From the NCBI GenBank assembly GCA_016713225.1, contig JADJPO010000002.1, positions 310,001-374,000 of the forward strand: 64,000 nucleotides of DNA. The letters are read 5' to 3'. Below are positions 33,336 to 43,666 of the stretch, in pieces. Position 1 is the stretch's first letter. Every line of letters begins with the position of its first letter. This stretch comes from Kineosporiaceae bacterium. GTDB lineage: Bacteria; Actinomycetota; Actinomycetes; Actinomycetales; Kineosporiaceae. Under the pieces are notes generated by a model. That model made no database searches. It worked only from the letters and a program-made list of their open reading frames with translations, and was not told where the DNA came from. A program made the translations under genes and the position numbers.

Positions 33336-34823
33336 ATGGGCGATGATCCGGACAGCCTGCAGGACAGCCTGCAGCGAGGTCTGTGGCCGCTCATCGACGA
33401 CCTTCTGGGTTCCCGGGCGACGGCCGGGTTGGCGATCGCGGTGGTGCGCGGCGACGAGGTGGTCACCCGCGGCCTCGGCGTCCGTGACCGGCGCACCGGC
33501 GCGCCGGTGACCCCCGAGACGATGTTCCATCTGGCGTCGGTGTCCAAGCCGTTCGTCGCGACGGCTCTGGTCTCGCTGATCCACTCGAGCGGGCCCGAGG
33601 AGCACGGATTCGCCCTCGACACCCCGATCCGTACCTGGGTCCCGGAGTTCACCCTGGCCGACGGTCGGGCCGACGAGGTCACGGCCCGCGGGTTGCTGAG
33701 CCACACCAGTGGGCTGCCGGACGTCTCGGACTACGGCTGGCACGCACCGAACGTGCGCGACGACGCGCTCGCCGAGTTCGCGCGCAGCCTGTCGCACCGG
33801 CAGCTCGTGTCCGACCCCGGGTCGGCGTTCTCCTACTCCAACGCCGGGTACGAACTGCTCGGGTTGGTGCTGGCACGCCTGACCGGGACCACCTTCGAGG
33901 ACGCCGTCCGGCGGCAGCTGCTGCAACCGCTCGGCATGCACGCCAGCACCTTCCTGCGCGCCGAGGTGCCGCCTCATCTGGCTGCCGCGCCGCATGTGGG
34001 CATGCCGTTGGTGGTGCCCGAGGGCAGCTATCCCTACACCCGGTGCCACGCGCCGAGTTCGAGCCTGCACTCCAACCTGGTCGAGCTGTGTCGCTGGATG
34101 CAGGCCCACTTCTCGTCGACGCCGGACACCGGCGCTCAACCGCCCCGACTCAGCCCCTCGGTGCGGGACCTGGTGTGGCGCCCGGTGTTCCCGGTGGGCG
34201 ACCCGCCGTGGGAGGAGGCCATGGCCCTTGGCTGGTGCGTCGGCAGGTACCGCGGCCACCGCACGCTCAGCCACAGCGGTGCCGACCCAGGGTTCGGTGC
34301 CCGGCTGGTGCTGGTACCCGAACAGCGCACCGGAGTGGTCGTGCTGGCCAACTCCAACACCATGCCGACTTGGAGCATCGCTGCCGCGGCGCTCGACATC
34401 GTCCTGCCCGGCCCGGGTGAGGCGTCGAATCCCGGTGACGGCGTGGCGGTGCTGCGCGCCGCGCTGCCTCCGCTGGTCGGCCCGGTCGCGCAGGCCGCAG
34501 CCACCTCGGGGCCGGACGCCGCCATCGCCCTCGCGCACGACCTGGCGGCGCTCGACCCGGTCGAGTTCGACACCGACGACGAGGAGTTCGTCAAAGCGGT
34601 CTGGGGCGCGATCGAATTGCACCGCACCGACCTGGTCTGGCCGCTGCTGCGGGTCTGGACCGGAGCGCGACCGGGGTCGGCCCCTGCCTGGACCATGACC
34701 GGCTGGGCGCATCAGGTCGACGGGCAGGTGGCGCAGGCGCGATCTGCGCTGCAGCGCGCCCTCGATGTGGACCCCACCCACGAGGAGGCCGCGAGGTTGC
34801 TGCGCGATCTCGCCGACGGCTGA
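33336..34823 (+). CDS. serine hydrolase, class C beta-lactamase/esterase family
   Basis: 495 residues. Active-site motifs are complete: S68-V-S-K71 in LASVSKPF, Y167-S-N169 in FSYSNAGYE, and HSG in TLSHSGADPG in place of KTG. No signal peptide is seen, so it is likely a cytoplasmic esterase or peptidase rather than a secreted beta-lactamase. The last 130 residues form a helical extension with a TPR-like end (AQARSALQRALDVDPTHEEA). It is a single gene between the decay zone and stable chromosome, and marks the return to normal coding density. Confidence 0.85.
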   Translation: MGDDPDSLQDSLQRGLWPLIDDLLGSRATAGLAIAVVRGDEVVTRGLGVRDRRTGAPVTPETMFHLASVSKPFVATALVSLIHSSGPEEHGFALDTPIRTWVPEFTLADGRADEVTARGLLSHTSGLPDVSDYGWHAPNVRDDALAEFARSLSHRQLVSDPGSAFSYSNAGYELLGLVLARLTGTTFEDAVRRQLLQPLGMHASTFLRAEVPPHLAAAPHVGMPLVVPEGSYPYTRCHAPSSSLHSNLVELCRWMQAHFSSTPDTGAQPPRLSPSVRDLVWRPVFPVGDPPWEEAMALGWCVGRYRGHRTLSHSGADPGFGARLVLVPEQRTGVVVLANSNTMPTWSIAAAALDIVLPGPGEASNPGDGVAVLRAALPPLVGPVAQAAATSGPDAAIALAHDLAALDPVEFDTDDEEFVKAVWGAIELHRTDLVWPLLRVWTGARPGSAPAWTMTGWAHQVDGQVAQARSALQRALDVDPTHEEAARLLRDLADG

Positions 34824-34887
34824 CGGCACCGGGGCCTTCAGGGGGCGGGCCGCTGCTCGAGGCGCTCGGTGAGGTGTGACGGCATCC

Positions 34888-35658
34888 TCACCCGGTTCGC
34901 TTCTCGAGGCGGGTCCAGCCGGTCCAGCCGCGTTCGGTGATCAACTCGCGCAGCCGGGTGACCACCGGGTGGGACGCCTCGGCGAAGGAGTCCATCAGCC
35001 GGACGAACCCGTCGTCCGGCAGTTGCTCGTCCTGCTGGTCCAAACCCCCACTGGAGGAAGCCTTCTCCAGCAATTCGATCATGAGGTCGGCGGTCTCGTG
35101 CAGCAGCTCCTCGTCGTCCGAGTTCGCGGCGATGCGACCGATGAGCTGATAGAGCCGGACCACGTTGGGGTCGGCCAGCTGCGCCGTCTTGTCGGCCATC
35201 ATCGCGGGGATCACGGCGGGGTAGCGTGCCGCCATCAGGATCCAGGCGTCCCGCTCGGGTTCGATGGTCGCCTCGGGGGCGCCGGCTGCGCGCAACTGGT
35301 CCAGGTAGTCGACCACCTCTTTCGGCAGCGCCAACGCGTCGCCGGTGCCCAGCTGCGCGATCCGTCGCCGATGCAGTTGCAGCTCGCGGATCTGCGCCCG
35401 CAACTGCCGGTCGATCTGTGCCGTGGCGGCAGCGAACGTCGGCGGGTCGGCGTCCAGCAGTTCGCGTACCCGGGCAAGGGGGACGCCGGCCTCGGCCAGG
35501 GTTCGGATCCGGATCAGGCGGATCACCGCGGCCGCGTCGTAGCTGCGATACCCGGAGGCGTCGCGTCCGGGCTCGGGGAGCAGCCCGACATGGTGATAGT
35601 GCCGCACCGCGCGGATCGTCACGCCGGCGTAGGTGGCCAACTGCCCGATGGTCAGCAT
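34888..35658 (-). CDS. MerR-family transcriptional regulator
   Basis: ATG 35658 gives 256 residues beginning LTIGQLATYAGVTIRAVRHYHHVGLLPEPG, the family's helix-turn-helix. A coiled-coil dimerisation stretch follows (RELLDADPPTF...IRELQLHRRRIAQL), then a long C-terminal ligand-binding-type domain. It lies 30 bases after the permease gene on the same strand, so it is probably co-transcribed with the exporter and controls it in response to a drug. Confidence 0.87.
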   Translation of the reverse strand: MLTIGQLATYAGVTIRAVRHYHHVGLLPEPGRDASGYRSYDAAAVIRLIRIRTLAEAGVPLARVRELLDADPPTFAAATAQIDRQLRAQIRELQLHRRRIAQLGTGDALALPKEVVDYLDQLRAAGAPEATIEPERDAWILMAARYPAVIPAMMADKTAQLADPNVVRLYQLIGRIAANSDDEELLHETADLMIELLEKASSSGGLDQQDEQLPDDGFVRLMDSFAEASHPVVTRLRELITERGWTGWTRLEKRTG

Positions 35659-35688
35659 GGCGTCAATCTGCCCCATCTGGACACGGTG

Positions 35689-36446
35689 TCACCTCGTCGT
35701 GCGCCGATGAATACGGACCGCACCGGCGTAGGCCAGGACCAGCAGACCCAGACACCAGGCCAGAGCGATCCACAGGTCGCTGCTGACGGGCTGCTGCGCA
35801 TACAGATCGCGGATCGCGTTCACGATCGAGGTCACCGGCTGATGCTCGGCGAACGCCCGCACCGGGCCCGGCATGCTCGCGGTCGGTACGAAGGCGGAAC
35901 TGACGAACGGCAGGAAGATGAGCGGGTAGGAGAACGCGCTGGCGCCGTCCACGGATTTCGCGGTCAGGCCCGGGATCACCGCGAGCCAGGTCAACGCGAG
36001 CGTGAACAGGCCCAGGATGCCGACCACCGCCAGCCAGGCCAGAGGCCCTGCGCCCGAACGAAAACCCATGACCACCGCGACCAGCACCACGACCACCAGC
36101 GAGATCAGATTGGCGACCAACGAGGTCAGCACGTGTGCCCACAGCGCAGCCGATCGGGTGATCGGCATCGACTGGAAGCGCTCGAAGATCCCGCTCTGCT
36201 GGTCCAGGAACAGCCGGTAGGAGGTGTAGGCGATGCCCGAGGCGATCGTGATCACGAGGATGCCGGGCAACAGGTAGTTCACGTACGCATCCGTCCCACT
36301 GTCGATCGCGCCGCCGAAGACATAGACGAAGAGCAGCATGAAGGCGATCGGCATGATCGCGGTGGTGATGATGGTGTCCGGGCTGCGCGCGATGTGGCGC
36401 AGCGATCGTCCGGTCAACAGGGCGGTATCACCGAGGAAACGCGGGC

Positions 36447-36450
<4 letters not shown>
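35689..36450 (-). CDS. ABC-2 type permease, DrrB-like
   Basis: 253 residues, six membrane helices, starting MSPRFLGDTALLTGRSLRHI then RSPDTIITTAIMPIAFMLLF, which closely follows DrrB/daunorubicin-exporter permeases. Its ATG overlaps the ATPase stop by ATGA. Together they should expel a hydrophobic compound. The start matches the family and no earlier ribosome site exists. Confidence 0.9.
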
Positions 36451-37289
<839 letters not shown>

Positions 37290-37323
37290 GGGGACAGCGT
37301 GCAACCTTGACGCAGGGTCAAGG

Positions 37324-37767
37324 TCAAGCCCAGATCGCGTCGGCCGACACGTACCCGCTCGACCGTCGTCCGATGCTCGGGTCGGGGACGATCCGCCGCC
37401 TGAGTCGGTCGTCGACAGGCGCGATCAGCGCTCGCACCTCGCGGCCGGCGTTCCGCGGCAGGGACTGCACCACGCGTTCCAGGCGAGACCGGATGACGTG
37501 CGGATCCGGGCAACATTCGGCAACACCGCAGTTGGGTCCCGGCTCGCTGAGCCGGTCGAGCTGCCGTTGTGGGAGCGCGGCCATCCGGTGCCACTCGGTG
37601 AGGCTCTGGGCCACCCACCCCGGCCACAGATCGTGAGCCAGTTCCCAGCGCGAGATCTCGCGGAGAGTGGACGACGACAGGCCATCGATCATCGGCGGGC
37701 GATCGGTCAGGGATCGTGGATGGGCACGCAAGCCGGCGCGCACCTCGCTCGGGCGTCTACGCGCCAC
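37324..37767 (-). CDS. hypothetical protein with a conserved-looking core
   Basis: Up to 147 residues, or about 122 if ATG 37692 is used. The core is REISRWELAHDLWPGWVAQS, EWHRMAALPQRQLDRLS, CGVAECCPDPHVIRSRLERV, VRALIAPVDDRLRRRIV, with CGVAECC suggesting a metal or disulfide site. The composition is protein-like, but I do not know the family. It is 35 bases from the DrrA-like start on the same strand and may be read into that operon. Confidence 0.5.
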   Translation of the reverse strand: MARRRPSEVRAGLRAHPRSLTDRPPMIDGLSSSTLREISRWELAHDLWPGWVAQSLTEWHRMAALPQRQLDRLSEPGPNCGVAECCPDPHVIRSRLERVVQSLPRNAGREVRALIAPVDDRLRRRIVPDPSIGRRSSGYVSADAIWA

Positions 37768-38041
37768 GGCTCCAGGGGGTCGAGATCATGGCATCAGCGT
37801 GGCATGGCGCCACACGCTCGGCAACGGCTCGTGGCCGCGAGCCGCGCCGACGGCTTGTCGCACGATCTACCCGACCAGGAGCCAGATCACGGCATCGCCC
37901 GAGGTACCAAGCCGGTCCATGCCGTCCTGCATGTCCTCCTCCATGTGCTCATGGTCCGCCCTCGCGGCGTCCTAGGGTGTGCTCGACGACCGCGAACCCG
38001 TCAGAATCTGCGACGGCGCAGCACCGACAGGAGGGGATCCC

Positions 38042-38269
38042 ATGCCGGCGCCGGAGGGTTTCACCTACCGGAGAAACGGCGACGGGTCGGTGACCATTCG
38101 ACACGGGGGTCGGCCGGCGGCCACGCTGCGCGGCACCCGTGCCGAGGAATTCCTGTCCGAGGTGGCCTCCGGCGACGAGCAGTTGATCATGGCGCGGTGG
38201 ACCGGTAACTATCGCCGGGGCAACGAGCGCACAGCCAGGAACCACCCTCGCAACCGTCACCCCCGCTGA
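38042..38269 (+). CDS. small hypothetical protein (75 residues)
   Basis: ATG 38042 has AGGAGGGG six bases upstream, a strong start. The product (EGFTYRRNGDGSVTIRHGGR, TLRGTRAEEFLSEVASGDEQ, MARWTGNYRRGNERTARNH) is small and basic at the end, with no membrane segment. A short-protein family of this type occurs in actinobacteria, but I cannot name a function. It ends 24 bases before the FGGY kinase gene and may be its operon leader. Confidence 0.65.
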   Translation: MPAPEGFTYRRNGDGSVTIRHGGRPAATLRGTRAEEFLSEVASGDEQLIMARWTGNYRRGNERTARNHPRNRHPR

Positions 38270-38293
38270 GCAGACCGACGAGGAGGGTCTCGG

Positions 38294-39727
38294 ATGGCGA
38301 ATGTCCTCGCGATCGACCAGGGCACGTCCGGCACCAAGGCCATCGTCGTGTCCGGCGACGGCGCGGTGCTGTCGGTCGCCGAGCAACCGCTGCACCCGGT
38401 CTACCTCGAGGGGGGCGGGGTCGAGCAGGACCCGCAGGCTCTGCTCGACTCGGTGCTCACCGCCGGACGCCGCGCCGTCGCGCTGGCCGGGGTACCTCTG
38501 GACGCCGTCGCGCTCGCCAACCAGGGCGAGACCGTGCTCGCGTGGGACCGGGACACCGGCCGCCCCCTCACCCCGGCGATCGTCTGGCAGGACCGGCGCG
38601 CCGAGGCCATCTGTCACGCCCTTCGCGAGGCCGCCGATCGCATCGCCGCTCTGACCGGGCTGGTGCTCGACCCCTACTTCTCGGCCCCGAAGATGCGGTG
38701 GCTGCGCGAGCACGTCACCACCGAGGGCGTCGTCACCACCACCGACACCTGGCTGGTGCACCAGCTGTGTGGCGCCTTCGTCACCGATGCCTCCACGGCC
38801 AGCCGATCGCTGGTGCTCGGTCTGGAGGACGTCGCCTGGAATGGCGAGCTCCTCGAGCTGTTCGGCCTGGGCGGCGAGGCACTGCCCGAGATCGTGGCCA
38901 GTGACACCGTGGTCGGCACCACGCGAGCCTTCGGCGCCGAGGTGCCCGTCACCGGCCTGATCGTCGACCAACAGGCGGCGTTGCTCGGTGAGGCCTGCAT
39001 CGAGCCCGGCACCGCCAAGTGCACCTTCGGCACCGGCGCCTTTCTGTTGGCGCACATCGGATCTCGCCCAGTGCGTTCCGCCGCGGGGCTCACCACCTCG
39101 GTGGCCTGGCGGCTGCGGGGCCAGACCCCGTACTGCATCGACGGGCAGGTCTACACCGCCGCCTCGGCGGTGCGCTGGCTGACAGACCTCGGGCTGGTCA
39201 CCGGCGCCGAACAGCTCGACACCATCGCAGCCCCCGCCAGCGACGGTGTGCTCTGCGTCCCGGCGCTGGCCGGCCTCGCCGCCCCGTGGTGGGACGCGAC
39301 GGCCACCGCCTCGTTCTCGGGCATGACCCTCAGCTCAGGCCGCGGGCAGCTGGTGCGCTCCGTTCTCGAGGGCATCGCCGCCCAGGTCGCCGGCCTGGTT
39401 CACCTCGTCGGCGACGACCTCGGGACCCCGCTCACCCGGCTGCGGGTCGACGGGGGCCTGACCCGATCCGCCGTGCTCATGCAGGCCCAGGCCGACCTGG
39501 CGCAGCTGCCGGTCGAGGTCTACCCCCACCCGCACGCCACGGCCTACGGCGCGGCGGCCTGCGCCCGCCTCGCCCTCGACCCGACCGCCGACCTGGCCGG
39601 CATCGTCGGCGGTTGGACGCCGTCGCACAGCTACGAACCGGCCTGGTCGCCCGACCGGGCCGCCGATCATCTCGACCGCTGGCAGCGAGCCGCGCAGGCC
39701 ACGCTCGGCGTCGTCCGCGCGCCATGA
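38294..39727 (+). CDS. FGGY-family carbohydrate kinase, glycerol kinase-like
   Basis: 477 residues starting NVLAIDQGTSGTKAIVVSGD, the FGGY phosphate-binding loop, with IVWQDRRAEAI and the C-terminal VDGGLTRSAVLMQAQADLAQL motif. It would phosphorylate glycerol or a related polyol with ATP. AGGAGG precedes the ATG. It is followed with ATGA overlap by a GlpA-like dehydrogenase, which supports glycerol or glycerol-3-phosphate metabolism. It is shorter and more diverged than typical GlpK (about 500), so a different polyol is possible. Confidence 0.85.
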   Translation: MANVLAIDQGTSGTKAIVVSGDGAVLSVAEQPLHPVYLEGGGVEQDPQALLDSVLTAGRRAVALAGVPLDAVALANQGETVLAWDRDTGRPLTPAIVWQDRRAEAICHALREAADRIAALTGLVLDPYFSAPKMRWLREHVTTEGVVTTTDTWLVHQLCGAFVTDASTASRSLVLGLEDVAWNGELLELFGLGGEALPEIVASDTVVGTTRAFGAEVPVTGLIVDQQAALLGEACIEPGTAKCTFGTGAFLLAHIGSRPVRSAAGLTTSVAWRLRGQTPYCIDGQVYTAASAVRWLTDLGLVTGAEQLDTIAAPASDGVLCVPALAGLAAPWWDATATASFSGMTLSSGRGQLVRSVLEGIAAQVAGLVHLVGDDLGTPLTRLRVDGGLTRSAVLMQAQADLAQLPVEVYPHPHATAYGAAACARLALDPTADLAGIVGGWTPSHSYEPAWSPDRAADHLDRWQRAAQATLGVVRAP

Positions 39728-41202
39728 GAGCCCTGATCCCCGTGTCTGCCGACGCCACCCAGGACGCCACCCGGGACGCCGCCCCGATCGTCGACGTCGC
39801 CGTCCTCGGCGCCGGGATCGTCGGCTCCGCCATCGCCCGTGAGCTCACCGGCACCCTGCTGGACGGCGAGCCGCTGTCCGTCGTCCTGGTCGAGGCCCGC
39901 GCCGACGTGGGCGACGGCACCAGCAAGGCCAACACCGCCATCCTGCACACCGGGTTCGACGCCACCCCGGGCACCCTGGAGGCCCGGCTCGTCGCCCGGG
40001 GCTACCAGTTGCTGTCCGAGTACGCCGAGGCCACCGGCATCCCGGTCGAGCGCACCGGCGCGATCCTGGTGGCGTGGTCGGCGGAGGAACTCGACGTCCT
40101 GCCCGGCTTGCAGGCCAAGGCCGAACGCAACGGCTACCACGACTGCGTCAGGTTGACCTCCGAGCAGGTCTACGACCAGCTACCCGACCTCGGCCCCGGC
40201 GTGCTCGGCGGCCTCGCCGTCCCCGGCGAGTCGATCATCTGCACCTGGACGACGAACCTCGCCCTGGCGACCGAGGCCGTGCACCGCGGGGCGAACCTGA
40301 TGTGCCAGAACGCCGTCCGCGCCGTGACCGTGCACGCGGACCACACCGCACTGCACACCGCGGCGGGCAACGTCATCCGAGCGCGGTGGGTCGTCAATGC
40401 AGCCGGTCTCGGCGCCGACCACATCGATCGGTTCTTCGGCCACGAGCGTTTCACCGTCACGCCACGCCGCGGTGAGCTGCTGGTCTTCGACAAGCAGGCC
40501 CGTCCGCTGGCACCGAGGATCGTGCTGCCGGTTCCCTCGTCCGTCGGCAAGGGCGTCCTGATCAGCCCGACGATCTACGGCAATGTCATGCTCGGGCCGA
40601 CCGCAGAGGACCTCGACGATCGCACCGCCACCGGCACCTCCGAGGCCGGGATCGCCGTCCTGCGCACCAAGGGGGAGGCCCTGATGCCCGCCCTGATGTG
40701 CGAGGAGGTCACGGCCACCTATGCCGGGTTGCGCGCGGCGATCGATCACCCGGACTACCTGATCGAGGCCGACGCGCAGCAGCGCTACCTGCTCGTCGGA
40801 GGCATCCGCTCCACCGGTCTGACCGCCGGCATGGCCATCGCCGAGCACGTGCGTGACCTGCTGGTCACCGCAGGGCTCGACCTAACCCCTCGGTCGGAGC
40901 TGCCGTCACCGCCCCGGATGCCGATGGTCGGTGAAGCCTTCGTGCGGCCCTACCAGGATGCCGAACGCATTGCCCACGATCCGGAATACGGACACATCGT
41001 CTGTTTCTGCGAACGCGTCACCGCAGGGGAGATCCGCGATGCCTTCGCCTCGACCATCCCGCCCACCACGCTGGGTGGCCTGCGCCGCCGCACCCGGGTC
41101 ATGAACGGTCGCTGCCAGGGCTTCTTCTGCGGCGCCGAGGTGGAACACCTTCTCGCCGAGGGTGTTCGAGATGCATCCGGGTCACGCGAGGCCCGTCGAT
41201 GA
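39724..41202 (+). CDS. GlpA-like FAD-dependent glycerol-3-phosphate-type dehydrogenase
   Basis: 492 residues from the ATG of an ATGA overlap. An FAD-binding Rossmann motif (VAVLGAGIVGSAIARELTG) is followed by a DAO fold with SKANTAILHTGFDATPGTLE, the hallmark of GlpA/L2HGDH-type enzymes. At the C-terminus is a BFD-like [2Fe-2S] domain: CFCERVTAGEIRDAF, then GRCQGFFCG. The reaction is presumably oxidation of glycerol-3-phosphate or a similar 2-hydroxy substrate, with electrons passed through the cluster. It overlaps the next oxidoreductase gene by ATGA. Confidence 0.87.
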   Translation: MRALIPVSADATQDATRDAAPIVDVAVLGAGIVGSAIARELTGTLLDGEPLSVVLVEARADVGDGTSKANTAILHTGFDATPGTLEARLVARGYQLLSEYAEATGIPVERTGAILVAWSAEELDVLPGLQAKAERNGYHDCVRLTSEQVYDQLPDLGPGVLGGLAVPGESIICTWTTNLALATEAVHRGANLMCQNAVRAVTVHADHTALHTAAGNVIRARWVVNAAGLGADHIDRFFGHERFTVTPRRGELLVFDKQARPLAPRIVLPVPSSVGKGVLISPTIYGNVMLGPTAEDLDDRTATGTSEAGIAVLRTKGEALMPALMCEEVTATYAGLRAAIDHPDYLIEADAQQRYLLVGGIRSTGLTAGMAIAEHVRDLLVTAGLDLTPRSELPSPPRMPMVGEAFVRPYQDAERIAHDPEYGHIVCFCERVTAGEIRDAFASTIPPTTLGGLRRRTRVMNGRCQGFFCGAEVEHLLAEGVRDASGSREARR

Positions 41203-42443
41203 CCGGCCTCGAGCGGGTGCGGGTCGCGGTGGTGGGTGCCGGACCCGCCGGCCTGACCGCCGCCGCAGCCCTCGCCGGCACGATCGACGGCGAGGTTCGG
41301 GTGCTCGAACGTGAGGCCGAGCCGGGCGGCATCCCGCGGCACAGCGACCACACCGGTTACGGCCTGCGTGACCTGCGCCGGGTGGTGACCGGGCCGGCCT
41401 ATGCCCGCCGATTGGCCGAGGCCGCGGACGCCGCCGGCGCCGTGGTGGCCACCCGCACCATGGTCACCGGCTGGGACGGCGAGCGCCGGCTCGAGGTGAC
41501 CGCGCCGTCCGGCCGCCACGTTCTCGAGGCAGACGCCGTGGTCCTGGCGACCGGGGCCCGGGAACGCTCGCGGATGGCCCGGCTCATTCCGGGTGACCGG
41601 GTGGCGGGCGTGTACACGACCGGTCAGCTGCAGCAGCTCGTCCACCAGCACCACGCCCGGGTGGGCCGGCGTGCCGTGGTCGTCGGCGCCGAGTCGGTCA
41701 GCTGGTCGGCGGTGCTGACCCTGCGCGAATCCGGCTGCGCCACAGAGCTGATGACCACCATCCACCCGCGGGCGGAGGCCTACGGTGTCTTCACCCTGAT
41801 CGGTCGGCTCGGCTGGCAGATCCCGGTGGCCACCCGCACGCGCATCGTGCGGATCAACGGCAGCACCCGGGTGACCTCCGTCGAGATCGAACAGCTCGAC
41901 ACCGGCGCCCGGCGCCGGGTCGAGTGCGACACCGTGATCGTCACCGGCGACTGGATCCCGGACAACGAACTGGCCCGCGCCGCAGGTCTCGATCTCGACC
42001 CTGCCACTCGGGGTCCGATCGTGGACGCCGCGCTACGCACCAGCTCGGACGGCGTGTTCGCCGCCGGCAACGTGGTGCACCCGGTCGACACCGCCGATGT
42101 GGCCGCGTTGGACGGACGCCATGTCGCCGAACAGGTTCGAGGCTGGCTGGCCGGCCACACCGACCGGGCGCCGGGGTCACGGATCGAGGCGCAGACACCG
42201 TTGCTCTGGATCACGCCGCAGATCCTGCGAGTCGGCGACCCGGCCCCGCCCCGTCGTCACTACCTGCTCTGGACCGACCGCTACGTGCGGACGCCATGCA
42301 TCGAGGTGCATCAGGACGGACGACGGTTGGCGGCCCGTCGTCTGCCCTGGCCTGCGGCGCCGGGGCGCGCCGTCCGGCTCCCCGCCGAGCTGCTGCGCCA
42401 CGCCGACCCGCAGGGCGGCACCGTGCGCGTGAGCCTGGGCTGA
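41199..42443 (+). CDS. FAD/NAD(P)-dependent oxidoreductase, partner of the GlpA-like enzyme
   Basis: 414 residues. The N-terminal dinucleotide fold VAVVGAGPAGLTAAAAL, the PGGIPRHSDHTGYGLRDL segment, VVLATGARERSR, and a second fold AVVVGAESVSWSAV identify the pyridine nucleotide-disulfide type. GDGVFAAGNVVHPVDTADVAALDG closes the FAD domain. Homologues pair with GlpA-like or opine/sarcosine dehydrogenases. Firmicute operons often add a DUF1667 protein, which I do not see here. Together the three genes make a likely polyol-phosphate oxidation pathway. Confidence 0.85.
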   Translation: MTGLERVRVAVVGAGPAGLTAAAALAGTIDGEVRVLEREAEPGGIPRHSDHTGYGLRDLRRVVTGPAYARRLAEAADAAGAVVATRTMVTGWDGERRLEVTAPSGRHVLEADAVVLATGARERSRMARLIPGDRVAGVYTTGQLQQLVHQHHARVGRRAVVVGAESVSWSAVLTLRESGCATELMTTIHPRAEAYGVFTLIGRLGWQIPVATRTRIVRINGSTRVTSVEIEQLDTGARRRVECDTVIVTGDWIPDNELARAAGLDLDPATRGPIVDAALRTSSDGVFAAGNVVHPVDTADVAALDGRHVAEQVRGWLAGHTDRAPGSRIEAQTPLLWITPQILRVGDPAPPRRHYLLWTDRYVRTPCIEVHQDGRRLAARRLPWPAAPGRAVRLPAELLRHADPQGGTVRVSLG

Positions 42444-42468
42444 GCGCGCCGCCGTCGAACCCGCCGGC

Positions 42469-43584
42469 TCAGGGATTCATCGACAGGAACAGGTAGGCGG
42501 CGAGCAGCGCCAGGTGTACCCCGCCCTGCAGCCGGCTCGCCCGCCCCGGCACCACGGTGAGGATGTTCACCACGACGGTGAGCGAGAACAGCACCAGCTG
42601 CACCTGGGTCAGACCCAGCAGCAACGGCGTGTCCACCCACAGCGTGGCCAGGGCCAGCGCCGGGACGGTCAGCCCGATGCTCGCGATCGCCGAGCCGTAG
42701 GCCAGGTTGAACGAGGTCTGCATCCGGTTGCGCCGGGCCGCCCGGACGGCGGCCAGCGATTCCGGGGCCAGCACGAGCAGCGCGATGACCACCCCGACCA
42801 CGGCATGGGGCAGCCCGGCTGCGTCCACCAGCGACTCGATGGTCTTCGATTCCACCTTGGCCAGCCCGACCACCGCCACCAGACAGGCCATCAACATCCC
42901 GACGCTGATCCAGGCCGTGCGGGGTGAGGGCGGGTCGGCGTGAACCTCCTCGATGGCCTGGCCCGCGTCGTCCACCGGCAGGAAGAAGTCACGATGACGC
43001 ACCGTCTGGGTGACCACGAACACCCCGTACAGCACGGTCGAGGCCACGGCGGCGAACGCGAGTTGACCGGGTGAGAACTCCGGTCCCGGGGTGGCCGAGG
43101 TGACGTTCGGCAGCACGAAGCACAGCCCAGCCAACGTGATCACCGTGGCCAGTGCCCCGCCGGCGCCCTCGGCATTGAAGCTGACCAGGTCGTGACGTCG
43201 CACGCCGGCCAGGATCGCCAGGCCCACGATGCCGTTGCAGGTGATCATGACGGCGGCGAAGACCGTGTCCCGGCCGAGGGTCTCGGCCCCCGGTCCTCCG
43301 GCAGCGGTGAGGGTGAGGATGAGCCCGACCTCGATCACGGTCACCGCGACGGCCAGCACCAGCGAGCCGAACGGCTCACCGACGCGGTGGGCGACCACCT
43401 CGGCGTGGTGAACAGCGGCCAAGACGGCGCCCGCCAGGACGACGGCCACCACGGCGGCCACCACGGCGGGGACGCTGCGCCCCCACGTCGCGGCGAGGAC
43501 GATCAGCGCGAGCGGAGGCATCAGCGTCGTCCAGCGAGTGACCAGCCGAGTGATCGATCCGGTGACGCCAGTCCGCGCGGTCAT
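42469..43584 (-). CDS. chaA: Ca2+/H+ (Na+/H+) antiporter, ChaA-like
   Basis: 371 residues with about eleven membrane helices. The signature HHAEVVAHRVGEPFGSLVLA then VAVTVIEVGLILTLTAA in the first half and LLVLAPESLAAVRAARRNRM, TSFNLAYGSAIASIGLTVPAL in the second are the two alpha repeats of the CaCA superfamily ChaA group. It would export calcium or sodium in exchange for protons at the plasma membrane. It converges on the glp-type operon with 25 bases between. Confidence 0.9.
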   Translation of the reverse strand: MTARTGVTGSITRLVTRWTTLMPPLALIVLAATWGRSVPAVVAAVVAVVLAGAVLAAVHHAEVVAHRVGEPFGSLVLAVAVTVIEVGLILTLTAAGGPGAETLGRDTVFAAVMITCNGIVGLAILAGVRRHDLVSFNAEGAGGALATVITLAGLCFVLPNVTSATPGPEFSPGQLAFAAVASTVLYGVFVVTQTVRHRDFFLPVDDAGQAIEEVHADPPSPRTAWISVGMLMACLVAVVGLAKVESKTIESLVDAAGLPHAVVGVVIALLVLAPESLAAVRAARRNRMQTSFNLAYGSAIASIGLTVPALALATLWVDTPLLLGLTQVQLVLFSLTVVVNILTVVPGRASRLQGGVHLALLAAYLFLSMNP

Positions 43585-43666
43585 GATCCGAGTATCTCGG
43601 TGCTCGCTTCGCAGCGCCTGCCGGAAGCCGGAGACGCCTGCCGTCGAGCTCGGGACGGTGCGTGCC

